Shown in pieces: positions 44,234-52,703 of a stretch of DNA of 64,000 nt (position 1 is its first letter; every line of letters starts with the position of its first letter). Origin of the DNA: JANMJD01 sp963847945 (GTDB lineage: Bacteria; Actinomycetota; Acidimicrobiia; Acidimicrobiales; Ilumatobacteraceae). The position numbers were made by a program, and so were the translations under genes. Below the pieces are notes generated by a model. The model did not search any database. It was not told the DNA's origin and saw only the letters and a list, made by a program, of their open reading frames with translations. The stretch spans positions 124,001 to 188,000 of the forward strand of contig CAWKBX010000009.1 in assembly GCA_963847945.1 (NCBI GenBank). The letters are read 5' to 3'.

Positions 44234-45454
44234 TCATCCGAACCGCGCCGAGGCGATCTCGGCACCCTGGGCGAGCGACTCGAGCTTGGCCCAGGCGATG
44301 TCGGGATGGACTCGGCCGCCGAGCCCGCAGTCGGTGGCGGCGATCACGTTCTCGGCCCCGACCAGACTGGCGAAGTCGCACGATGCGATCGGCGACCAGT
44401 TCGGGGTGCTCGACCACGTTGGTGGCGTGGCTCACGACGCCCGGGATGATCACCTTGCCGTCGGGCAGCTTGGTGTCCTGCCACACCTTCCACTCGTGCT
44501 CGTGGCGGACATTGCCGGCCTCGAACGAGTACGCCCCGACGTTGATCTTGAGCATCACGTCGACGATGTCCTTCATCGGGATGTCGGTCGATGTGCGGGC
44601 CGTGCCACGACCCCCAGCACAGGTGGAAGCGGATGCGATCTTTCGGTCAGTCCGCGGATCGCGTGGTTCATCGCCTCGACGCGCGCCATCGTGAACCGCT
44701 GGTAGTCCTCGACCGTGGGCTCGGGGTTGATCTGGTCCCAGTTCTCGGCGATCGCAGGGTCGTCGAGCTGCAGGATGAGCCCGGCGTCGACGATCGCCTT
44801 GTACTCCTCGCGCATAGCGTCGGCGCAGGCGAACATGAACTCCTCGTCGGTCGCGTAGTACGAGTTGCCGACGCGGGCGGCGCTGCCGGGCGCGACCGAG
44901 GTCATGAACCCGTCCTCCAGCCCCCTGGCCGCGAGCCCGGCCTTGAAGTTGGCGATGTCGGCGCGATCGCCTCGTGGCCGGTGTAGGTGATCGGGCCGGT
45001 GCAGTCGGGCCACATCGCCCCGCCACCACCGGCGAGACACCCCCGAGGTCCGGGTCGGCGTAGGCGGCGGCGAACCGCTGCCGGTCGCGCCGGTCGGCGA
45101 AGCTCGTGAGCTTCACCGTTGCCAGGCTCCGAGCGGACCGACTGGCATGTCGAACAACCTCGGGCCGACCGGCTCGAGGCCGCCCAGGCGGGCGAACGAG
45201 TAGCTCCACCACGCGCCGTAGTTGACCTTCTGGCCCATCGCCTTGCCGAATTCGCCGTCGCCGGGAACGCGTGATGCCGACAGCCGTCTGCCGAGCGACG
45301 ACGTCGGCAACCGCCTCGCTGAGCGGCTGCCTGGAATCCCGCCTCGTCGTCGGTCTCACCCGCCTGGCGGGCCCGGTTGAGCTCGATCAAGTCGATCGGG
45401 CCGCGGCAGGCTTCCCGCATGGCTGGTGAGAATTCTCCCCGACTGACGTGTCAC
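44234..45454 (-). pseudogene. MetE-like (cobalamin-independent methionine synthase II family) protein, frameshifted
   Basis: Paralogue of the gene at 22343-23497, about 400 residues over several frames. It begins at a GTG (45454) with RILTSHAGSLPRPD and continues with VPGDGEFGKAMGQKVNYGAW, CTGPITYTGHEAI, DAGLILQLDDP and the zinc ligands His-x-Cys in FHLCWGSWHG and Cys in AATDCGLGGR. AAGGGAAC lies just before the start. It leads an operon with two acyl-CoA dehydrogenases and an enoyl-CoA hydratase and is divergent from the Fic gene. Linking a MetE-like enzyme to beta-oxidation-type genes suggests transfer of an alkyl or thiol group on a CoA-linked or epoxide-derived intermediate, which is inference. 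Confidence 0.75.
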
Positions 45455-45542
45455 AAAGTTCCCTTCGTCATGCCTCCGACCCCCAGTCGAACGCGAATTC
45501 TGACGATAGTCGGTTTTCTGTCTGTGAGCGAGACCGGGCACC

Positions 45543-46831
45543 GTGCCTGTACCGACCCTGACAGCGCAGGAGCGTCGGGGCGAGATTCGCCGGCTGGCGC
45601 CGGGCATCTACACCGCGAACCTCGACGACGAAGCCGCGGTGATCGTCCGGGGGAACTGGCCGCGCATCCTCGCCTGCGAGGTGCCCGGGGCGATCATCAC
45701 CGATCGCTCCGCACCGATCAGCGGCCCGATCAACGGGGTCATCTACGTCGTTTCACCGCGCCAGAGCCGAACCCCGATCACGCTCCCCGGCCTGACCATC
45801 TCGCGGCGACCCGGCCCGGGACCGCAACCCGGCGACATCCCCCTCCCCGGCGGCATCTACCTCGCGTCGAAAGCCCGAGGATTGCTCGACAACACCATGC
45901 CGTCGCGGGCTCGAAGCGGCGTGCCCCCGCACGTTGTCCGACGAGGAACTCGCCGACTGGGTCGATCGCATCTGTCGAACCGACGGCGAGGTGCGACTCG
46001 CCGAGTACCGCCCGGTTCGACCTGCTCACAGAACACCTGCTCGATCTCTCCCCCCGCCGTAAGACCGCCGAGCGCGGACCGTGGCTGCCTTTTTTCGAGG
46101 CATACTTCTCGAACTTCATCGAGGGCACCGAGATCGACGTCGATCAAGCCCGCACCATCGCCATCGACGGCATCCCCGATCCCCACCGTCCGGCCGATTC
46201 GCACGACATCAGCGGTACGTACGAACTGCTCTCCGACCTCGATCTGCTGACTGAGCAGGCCACCGACCCGGCCGGTTTCCTCGATCTGCTGCGCACCCGC
46301 CACGAGATGATCATGGGTGGGCGACCCGAGACGCTCCCCGGCGAGTTCAAGGTCCGCAGTAATCAGGCCGGGTCAACCCTGTTCGTCCACCCCGAACTCG
46401 TCACCGGCACCCTGACCGAGGCGTGGTTTCGCCTGGAGCGCCTCGATACACCCTTCCGTCGGGCCGCATACATGGGCTTCGTCGTCGCCGAAGTACACCC
46501 GTTTGCCGATGGCAACGGCCGGCTCTCACGGGTGTTCATGTCGAGCGAGTTTGCCGCCGGGGGCGACTGTCGAATCATCGTGCCGAATATCCTGCGCAAC
46601 GACTATCTCGGCGGGCTTCGCCGCCTCTCGCTGTTCGACGACCCGAGCCTGTTCACCTCGGTGCTCGAACATCTGTGGCGGTTTACCGGCCGCATCTGGT
46701 TCGACGACTTCGACGGCACCGTCGAACAACTGGTCCTGGCCAACACGTTCCTCGACCCGAGTCGAGCCGAGGAACTCAACGTCCGGTTCGAAATGCCGCC
46801 GACCACGGCGTTTCGACACATTTCCCGATAG
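45543..46831 (+). pseudogene. Class II Fic-family protein with AbiEi-like N-terminus, frameshifted
   Basis: Fic proteins transfer AMP or another nucleotide moiety onto target proteins. The active motif HPFADGNGRLSR lies at 46496-46531. The inhibitory helix motif (S/T)-x3-E-(G/N) appears as SNFIEG earlier in the protein, making it class II, i.e. self-inhibited. The first ~120 residues (RGEIRRLAPGIYTANLDDEAAV, ITDRSA, LASKARGLLDNT) resemble the winged-helix antitoxin AbiEi. Frames change near 45925 and 46012, between the N-terminal region and the Fic core; two small corrections give one protein of about 428 residues. GTG at 45543 is the likely start. It is divergent from the MetE-like operon. 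Confidence 0.78.
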
Positions 46832-46925
46832 CCGACCGGCCGGTCCGCAGTCTGGAACCAGCGGCAGGCGATTCGCGGGCGACTCGGTCTAATGTTCGCC
46901 ACAGAGTCAAGCCAGGGGGTATGCC

Positions 46926-48398
46926 GTGGGGGCACGTACAGGTCAGCAGTTTCTCGAAGGTCTGCAGAGCCGACCGCGCGAGGTGTGGATCGATGGCGAG
47001 CAGATCAGCGACGTCACCGAGCATCCCAAGACCCGCGGCGCGGCGGCGACGTTGGCGAGCATCTTCGATCGTCAGCACGAGTTCGCCGACGACTGCCTGA
47101 TCCCCGACCCCGAGACGGGCGATCCGATCAATATCAGCCACATGCTGCCGCGCTCGCTCGACGACCTGCGCGCCCGGGTGCGTGGCCTGTCGAGGATCAG
47201 CGAGGCCACAGCCGGGCTGATGGGTCGCACTCCCGACTACATGAACATGAAGTTCGCCAGCTTCGCCGCCCGCCACGAGGGTTGGCTCGGGCCTGACGGC
47301 TGCAACCCCGAGGGCGAGGCGAACATCCTCGCCTTCCAGAAGCATCTGGCCCGCGATGACGTGTCGCTGACCCACACGATCATCCAGCCGAACAACGACA
47401 AGCGCACCGAGGGAGCGATCCTCAACAACAAGGTCACGCTGCAAAAGGTCGGCGAGACCAACGACTCGATCATCGTGCGTGGCGCTCGCATTCTCGGCAC
47501 TCTTGCGCCGTTCGCCGACGAGATCGCCGTCTACCCGGCGCTTCCCCTTCCCGACGGCGCGGAGAACTTCGCGCTGTCGTTCTCGGTGCCGATGGACATC
47601 CCGGGGCTGAAGTTTCTCTGTCGCGATTCGGCCTCGGTGGTCGCCCATCCGTTCGACCGTCCGCTGTCGACCCGCTTCGACGAGCAGGACTCGTTCGTCA
47701 TCTTCGACAATGTTGAGATCCCCCGTGAGATGGTCTTTCTCGACGGTCGGCCAGGCAGCGTCGAGATCTACAACACGGTCGGGCGCACCGGGTTGCTCGA
47801 CAACATGACGACGCAGACGACGATTCGGGCGCTCAACAAGTTGGAGTTCGCCTACGGCCTCGCCGCTCGTATGGCCGAGATGATCGGTGATTACAGCCCG
47901 GCGACGTTCGAGATGCTCGGCGAGTTGCTCAGCTACGTCGAGGTCACCCGCAACGCCATCTTCACCTCGACCGAGCAGGGCTACGACATCGGCACCGGCG
48001 TGTGGTTCCCCGGCGGCCGGGCCCTCACCCCCATGCGCTCGCTGCTGGCCGTATGGTTCCCGCGGGTGAACGAGATCATCACGATGATCGGCAGTCACAA
48101 CCTGCTGGTCACCCCGAGCCGGTCGCAGCTCGACGACCCCGAGATGCGCCCGCTGATCGACGAGTTCATGCATGGCGCCGACGGCACCGACGCCGAGGAC
48201 CGCGCCGCGGTCTTCCGGTTGGCCTGGGACTTCATCGGCTCGCAGCTCGGCAGCCGCAACGCCCTCTACGAGCGGTTCTATCTCACCTCGGCCGCCCGAA
48301 ACCGGATGTTGAGCCACATGGCCAACTTCGACCGCAGCCGCCCCAACGCCCTCGTCGACAGCATCCTCGCCGCCGGCCGCGCCGCATCGGGAGGCTGA
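46926..48398 (+). CDS. 4-hydroxyphenylacetate 3-monooxygenase (HpaB) family flavin monooxygenase
   Basis: Two-component FADH2-dependent aromatic hydroxylase, large subunit, of 490 residues. MGARTGQQFLEGLQSRPREVWIDG is the usual HpaB opening. HTIIQPNNDKRTEG and RILGTLAPFADEIAVYP match the flavin and substrate region, and the C-terminal half is helical. The GTG at 46926 follows AGGGGG at suitable distance. The required flavin reductase (HpaC type) is not encoded nearby. It begins a run of oxygenase genes; phenolic substrates are likely. Confidence 0.9.
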   Translation: MGARTGQQFLEGLQSRPREVWIDGEQISDVTEHPKTRGAAATLASIFDRQHEFADDCLIPDPETGDPINISHMLPRSLDDLRARVRGLSRISEATAGLMGRTPDYMNMKFASFAARHEGWLGPDGCNPEGEANILAFQKHLARDDVSLTHTIIQPNNDKRTEGAILNNKVTLQKVGETNDSIIVRGARILGTLAPFADEIAVYPALPLPDGAENFALSFSVPMDIPGLKFLCRDSASVVAHPFDRPLSTRFDEQDSFVIFDNVEIPREMVFLDGRPGSVEIYNTVGRTGLLDNMTTQTTIRALNKLEFAYGLAARMAEMIGDYSPATFEMLGELLSYVEVTRNAIFTSTEQGYDIGTGVWFPGGRALTPMRSLLAVWFPRVNEIITMIGSHNLLVTPSRSQLDDPEMRPLIDEFMHGADGTDAEDRAAVFRLAWDFIGSQLGSRNALYERFYLTSAARNRMLSHMANFDRSRPNALVDSILAAGRAASGG

Positions 48399-48562
48399 CG
48401 CGGGCTGCTGGGCTGGTCGCTGGGACGATCGCACCCCAGGATCAGACGAAAGCCCGGAAAGTGCCCATATCGCCCGGTCACCGCCGATTCTGGGGAGCTT
48501 TTGTGGCAGACCACCAGTGCCTACGGAACCCCCACCTGCGGGACCACTGATCGCTGCATCAC

Positions 48563-48568
48563 TACGCT
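48563..48568 (+). promoter_or_regulatory. -10 element (TACGCT) of an apparently leaderless promoter
   Basis: TACGCT ends six bases before the ATG of the Rieske oxygenase gene, which lacks a ribosome site. The gene may therefore be transcribed separately from the HpaB-type gene 176 bases upstream. Confidence 0.45.
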
Positions 48569-48574
48569 GCGACA

Positions 48575-49954
48575 ATGAACGATGTTCGCCTGCCACTTCC
48601 GGGCTCGGCCCGCTGCCCGGCTCCGAGTACCCGCGAGCTGTTGCTACGCGACCAGGGCGGGGCGCCCGCAGCATTGCTCGAGGAGTCGTACGAGTTTCTC
48701 GGCAGTCACGACCTGCCGTACGAGGCCTACACATCTCCCGAGATCGCCCGGTTGGAACAGGAACGGCTGTTCAGTCGCACGTGGCAGTGGGCGTGCCGCG
48801 AGGAGCATCTCCCGCGCGAAGGGAGCTACTCGATCTACGACATCGGCTACCGCTCCGCCATCGTGGTACGCACCGTCGACGGCTCGATACAGGCCTACGA
48901 CAACTTCTGCCAGCACCGCGGCACCCAGCTGAAGCCATCGGGCACCACCGGTCAAACCACGAAGTTCCGCTGCTCGTTCCACGGCTGGACGTGGGATCTA
49001 CAGGGCCAACTCGACGACCTGCCGTGCCGGTGGGATTTCCCCCATGTTGACGACGCCCCCCTGCCAGCCGTGCGGGTCGGACTCTGGGGCGGGTTCGTGT
49101 TCATCAACTTCGACAACGATGCGCTGCCACTCGAGGAGTATCTCGGAGTGCTCCCGCGGCATTTCGAGAATTGGAACCTCGCCGATCGCTACATCGAGAT
49201 CCACGCTCGCAAGCGACTGCCGGCCAACTGGAAGGCATCGATGGCGGCGTTCCTCGAGGCCTACCACGTGCTCGAAACCCACTCCGAGGCGCTACGGACA
49301 ACCGGCGACGCCAACGCCCAGTACGACGTGTTCGGCGACAACGTCACCCGGTTCATCCATACTGTTGGCACGAAAAGCCCGCACATCCAGCGGGAATACA
49401 CCGAGCAGCAACTCCTCGATCTGTTGATGGCCCGCAAGCTGCCCAACGCCACCGAACGACCCCAGGTCCCCGAGGGACTGACCGCCCGCGATGTCTACGC
49501 CGGGTACCTGCAACGGAACATGACCGAGCGCTTCGGACCTGACTTCTCGCACCTGTCGAACAGCGAGACGATGGATTCGATCGAGTATTTCCTGTTCCCC
49601 AACGCCTTCTTCTTCCCCGGGCTACAACTGTCGATGGTCTACCGTTTCCGGCCCGACCCGGCGAATCCCGACTTCTGCACGTTCGACTTGTTGGTGATGC
49701 GACCAAACCCGCCCGACGGTCCGCCGCCCCCGCCGCCCGAACCGTTCGATCTCGATGTCGACGACAGCTACAAACTGACCCCCGGTATCGATCAGGGTCT
49801 GGCCTACGTCTACGACCAGGACACCAGCAACCTCGCCGCCCAAACCCGCGGATTCAAGGGCGGCCGCAAGCGCGGCGAGACCCTCGGCAACTACCAGGAG
49901 ATCCGCACCCGCCACCTCCACGCCATGGTCGAGCGTTACCTCGCAACGCCCTGA
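48575..49954 (+). CDS. Rieske non-heme iron oxygenase, alpha subunit
   Basis: Aromatic ring-hydroxylating (or demethylating) oxygenase large subunit, 459 residues. The Rieske 2Fe-2S cluster ligands are Cys112-x-His114 and Cys133-x2-His136 (CQHRG, CSFHGW). The mononuclear iron ligands His231 and His236 lie in EAYHVLETH. The C-terminal domain is the larger alpha type. No small subunit, ferredoxin or reductase is nearby, so it is probably an alpha-only enzyme using electron carriers encoded elsewhere. The protein has a proline-rich insert (about 380-390). Confidence 0.92.
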   Translation: MNDVRLPLPGSARCPAPSTRELLLRDQGGAPAALLEESYEFLGSHDLPYEAYTSPEIARLEQERLFSRTWQWACREEHLPREGSYSIYDIGYRSAIVVRTVDGSIQAYDNFCQHRGTQLKPSGTTGQTTKFRCSFHGWTWDLQGQLDDLPCRWDFPHVDDAPLPAVRVGLWGGFVFINFDNDALPLEEYLGVLPRHFENWNLADRYIEIHARKRLPANWKASMAAFLEAYHVLETHSEALRTTGDANAQYDVFGDNVTRFIHTVGTKSPHIQREYTEQQLLDLLMARKLPNATERPQVPEGLTARDVYAGYLQRNMTERFGPDFSHLSNSETMDSIEYFLFPNAFFFPGLQLSMVYRFRPDPANPDFCTFDLLVMRPNPPDGPPPPPPEPFDLDVDDSYKLTPGIDQGLAYVYDQDTSNLAAQTRGFKGGRKRGETLGNYQEIRTRHLHAMVERYLATP

Positions 49955-50145
49955 CGACAACCAATCGAACCGCTGTCAACCCATCATCCCGTAGACCGAA
50001 AGTTGTGTCCGAACCGCGCGTCAATCGCCATGGCACGGCCATCGTCGCTACCCGCAGATCGATGTCAGACCCAGACGATGCGGTCCGGAGGTTCACTAGC
50101 CGGTGTATGGGGGGTGAAAGGCAACAGACAGGGCTGGCGGAGTGG

Positions 50146-50910
50146 CTACATGTCGATGGCGTGACGGGTGGTTTCGATCAGTTCGGCGAACTCGTCAAGA
50201 TCGGCATCGCCGAGTGAGGCAAAGGCGGGGGTAACGATCTTCGAGGTCAACCGTTCGGCTTCCATCCGCGCCTCGCGGACCTCGGTCGGGTCACGAAACG
50301 GACCCGTCCAGCCCAGATGGCCGGCCCACTCAGGGCCCCCGCGAGGTGGCGGAGCAGGCGAGGCAAGCACGGCGTCGAGCGGGGTGATTCCGCAGGCAAT
50401 GACCGCAGCGATATGGGCGCTCCCGCGCATCTCACGCAACACGTGACCGGTCAGGGCGACCCGCGCCCCAACGTCTGCGGGCTGGGGCATCGCCCGCCAC
50501 CCGGCGAAGACCGATCCGATCGCCGGGTCGGCAGCGGCGATGACCCGGCGACCCAACTCGTCGAGCCGTTCCATCCGCACGGGGTCGAACCGCGACAACT
50601 CGGCGGTCCCCCACTGCGCGCACAGGACGGCGTACGCCGCGGCTACCTGACGGTGGGTGAGACCGGCCGGGAGCGCCTCCCACGCGGCGCGCACATGGTC
50701 GGGGCTGAGGAACCCGAGGCCAGACGCGGCCACAAGCGCGTCGCCGTCACCGATCACCCCAGCGCGTCCGACGACCCACAGATCGTTGCCGTTGCGCATC
50801 CTCAACTCGCGAGCCTTGGCATCGACAGCCGGGCCCATCATCCAGCCCCGGACGAACTGTTGAATCGGCTTCAGCACCCGCTCGACCTGATCAGCGACCG
50901 TTTTCGACAT
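50146..50910 (-). CDS. SCO6745-like protein
   Basis: Helical protein of 254 residues that resembles the SCO6745 family of actinomycetes. The stretch VADQVERVLKPIQQFVRGWMMGP and GFLSPDHVRAAWEALPAGLTHRQVAAAYAVL fit the family's alpha-helical repeat. No catalytic motif is known to me. GGAGGAG precedes the ATG at 50910, with a GTG one codon earlier. It is convergent with the Rieske gene and in tandem with the LLM oxidoreductase, so it may belong to the same transcript. Function unknown. Confidence 0.7.
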   Translation of the reverse strand: MSKTVADQVERVLKPIQQFVRGWMMGPAVDAKARELRMRNGNDLWVVGRAGVIGDGDALVAASGLGFLSPDHVRAAWEALPAGLTHRQVAAAYAVLCAQWGTAELSRFDPVRMERLDELGRRVIAAADPAIGSVFAGWRAMPQPADVGARVALTGHVLREMRGSAHIAAVIACGITPLDAVLASPAPPPRGGPEWAGHLGWTGPFRDPTEVREARMEAERLTSKIVTPAFASLGDADLDEFAELIETTRHAIDM

Positions 50911-50987
50911 CACGCGCTCCTCCTTTGACTACCAAATGTTCGACTACCAAATCAAGCGAACGTTAGGCGGTGGGCTGCTCGACCGAC

Positions 50988-51881
50988 TCAACCACGAGCA
51001 GCGGCGTCGACCACTCCGACCCATTCGACCAGGCCGGCGAGATGTTCGGCGTGACTGGCGTAGCCACCGCCCATTGTCGACACGCGCAGGTGGGTCGCTC
51101 CCAGCGCACGGAACGCCGCGGCGGTATCAACCCACTTCTGACGGTCGTCGGTTGCCGAGATCCGCATGCCGCACTCAACTCCCAACGCATGGGGATCGCG
51201 ACCGGCCGCCGCCGCATAGCCCCGCAGGCGTTCGAGTGCAGCGGCAAGTTCATCTCCCGGGGGAAGTTGCGGCATCCAGCCGTCGGCCAGACGGCCGGTC
51301 CGTTCCAACACCTTCTCGACCAGGTTGCCGACGAACGAACCCATCCAGATCGGGATCGGACGCTGCACCGGGAGCGGGTTGATGCCGATGCGGTCGAGGT
51401 GGTGCCATTGACCCTCGAAGGTGACCAGTTCTTCGGTCCACAGGGCCCGCATCACGGCGATCTGTTCCTCCATGCGGCGGCCGCGATTGGTGAAGTCCTC
51501 GTTGAGCGCCTCGTACTCCATCCAGTTGCGGCCGATACCGACGCCGAGCCGCAGCCGCCCCCCGGTGAGCAGGTCGAGCTCGGCTGCCTGTTTGGCGAGC
51601 AGCACGGTCTGACGCTGGGTCGAGATGATGATCGACGTGACCAGTTCCAAGGTCGTGGTGACCGCCCCGAGGAAGGTGAGCAGCACGAGGGGCTCGTGAC
51701 ACGGCACCTCGTAGGTGTTGACCTTTTCGCCGGGTCGCTGCCGGTCGGGGTGGCCGCCGACGACGTGGTCGTTGGTCAGGAATGCATCGAACCCGGCTCC
51801 CTCGAGCGTCTGGGCCATTTCCCGCAGAAACCCCGGGTCATTCCCCAAATCGGTATCACTGAACATGGCCCCCAAACGCAT
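50988..51881 (-). CDS. LLM-class F420-dependent oxidoreductase
   Basis: Luciferase-like oxidoreductase of 297 residues. MRLGAMFSDTDLGNDPGF, EGAGFDAFLTNDHVVGG, TSIIISTQRQTVLLAKQ and TGGRLRLGVGIGRNWMEYEAL are close to those of the enzyme at 11374-12297, so the two are paralogues. TAGCTT lies seven bases before the ATG at 51881. The substrate is unknown; the neighbouring oxygenases suggest a catabolic step. It is followed by the SCO6745-like gene. Confidence 0.85.
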   Translation of the reverse strand: MRLGAMFSDTDLGNDPGFLREMAQTLEGAGFDAFLTNDHVVGGHPDRQRPGEKVNTYEVPCHEPLVLLTFLGAVTTTLELVTSIIISTQRQTVLLAKQAAELDLLTGGRLRLGVGIGRNWMEYEALNEDFTNRGRRMEEQIAVMRALWTEELVTFEGQWHHLDRIGINPLPVQRPIPIWMGSFVGNLVEKVLERTGRLADGWMPQLPPGDELAAALERLRGYAAAAGRDPHALGVECGMRISATDDRQKWVDTAAAFRALGATHLRVSTMGGGYASHAEHLAGLVEWVGVVDAAARG

Positions 51882-51888
51882 GGCCTCG

Positions 51889-51894
51889 AAGCTA
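51889..51894 (-). promoter_or_regulatory. -10 element (TAGCTT) of an apparently leaderless promoter
   Basis: TAGCTT on the minus strand ends seven bases before the ATG at 51881, and no Shine-Dalgarno sequence is visible. Confidence 0.45.
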
Positions 51895-51983
51895 GTTCAC
51901 TCGCCACCCACCACCCGCAGACACCGTTCTCACCACCGGAACGGATCGGGAGGCGGATCCAGGCTGGACACGACGGATGCCGC

Positions 51984-52415
51984 CTACTCGACCGTCGCGT
52001 CGATCAGCAGCAAGTCCGTCCGTGCGAAATCCCGCCCGACGAACAGTAGCGGCACCTCGAAGTGCCGCGCCGCCGTGTAGGAATAGCAGTCGCTCAGATT
52101 GAGCTCCGCCGGATGTCGGCCCTTGCCGAAGTTCATCCATGCCTCCAACGCCAGTTCGGCAGATAGCTCGTCGACGGGCACCGTCACGACATCGGCTTCG
52201 TCGAGCACCGCCCGAGCCGCATCGGGACCTTGTGCTCCTAAGCGCGATGCGCTGACGATCATCAGTTCGAACAGCGTCGCGGCAGAGATGATTGGACCCC
52301 GGGCCGCCCGAAGCGCCGAGGTCACTCGCTCGGCAGGTTCGTCATTCAGCATGACAGCAAAAATCGCCGACGTGTCGACTGCGAGATCGACGAGAGGTGG
52401 TCGCTGCCGGCTCAC
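51984..52415 (-). CDS. vapC: VapC toxin, PIN-domain ribonuclease
   Basis: Type II toxin-antitoxin ribonuclease of 143 residues. The PIN acidic residues are Asp14 (VDTSAIFAV), Glu50 (LFELMIV), Asp109 (LNLSDCYSY) and Asp129/134 (GRDFARTD), so the active site is complete. The FVGRDFARTD ending is typical of VapC. The GTG start overlaps the VapB stop (GTGA at 52412-52415), the usual antitoxin-first order. Toxicity would be expected without its partner. It lies between the LLM and TauD genes and seems a self-contained insertion. Confidence 0.92.
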   Translation of the reverse strand: MSRQRPPLVDLAVDTSAIFAVMLNDEPAERVTSALRAARGPIISAATLFELMIVSASRLGAQGPDAARAVLDEADVVTVPVDELSAELALEAWMNFGKGRHPAELNLSDCYSYTAARHFEVPLLFVGRDFARTDLLLIDATVE

Positions 52416-52663
52416 GACGGCAGACCATGTTCGTCGTAGCCAAGGATCTCATCGGGATGCCGGTGGTCAATCACGGGCAGGCTGAGCATGTGATCAATGG
52501 CCGCCTGGAGACGGTCGACACCGGGGGCGTGACAACGTCGCTTCTCGCGGCGCAGTCGTTCGCGCAATGACTGAGTCACCGCGTCGGTAAGAGATTCGTT
52601 CGTCAATGCGGTGAGCTCACGCAGTAACGCATCTGCCTCGTCGTTCTTGATACTGAAGGCCAT
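52412..52663 (-). CDS. vapB: VapB-type antitoxin (PSK family)
   Basis: Antitoxin of 83 residues with the N-terminal transcription-factor-like domain MAFSIKNDEADALLRELTAL and SLTDAVTQSLRERLRR, then a toxin-binding tail. It belongs to the PSK family often paired with VapC. The ATG at 52663 is the first base after a -10 element and overlaps an 8-bp palindrome, so the transcript is probably leaderless and self-regulated. It overlaps vapC by four bases. Confidence 0.9.
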   Translation of the reverse strand: MAFSIKNDEADALLRELTALTNESLTDAVTQSLRERLRREKRRCHAPGVDRLQAAIDHMLSLPVIDHRHPDEILGYDEHGLPS

Positions 52664-52689
52664 TCTAGAATCATACGAACGGTTCTAGA
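52663..52689 (-). promoter_or_regulatory. vapBC promoter and candidate operator (paired TTCTAGA boxes)
   Basis: The palindrome TTCTAGAA (52663-52670) and TTCTAGA (52683-52689) are centred 20 bp apart, two helical turns. The -10 element TATGAT (52675-52670 on the minus strand) lies between them and ends six bases before the vapB ATG. VapB-VapC binding here would block transcription, as is usual for autoregulated toxin-antitoxin operons. Confidence 0.6.
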
Positions 52690-52703
52690 CGTGGCCATTC
52701 GAT

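Noticed and set aside
50128..50165. tRNA-like string (GGCTGGCGGAGTGGCTA) after the Rieske gene
   Set aside because: It resembles the 5' end of a tRNA-Ser, but no anticodon arm or TPsiC arm follows and the sequence runs into the SCO6745-like gene.
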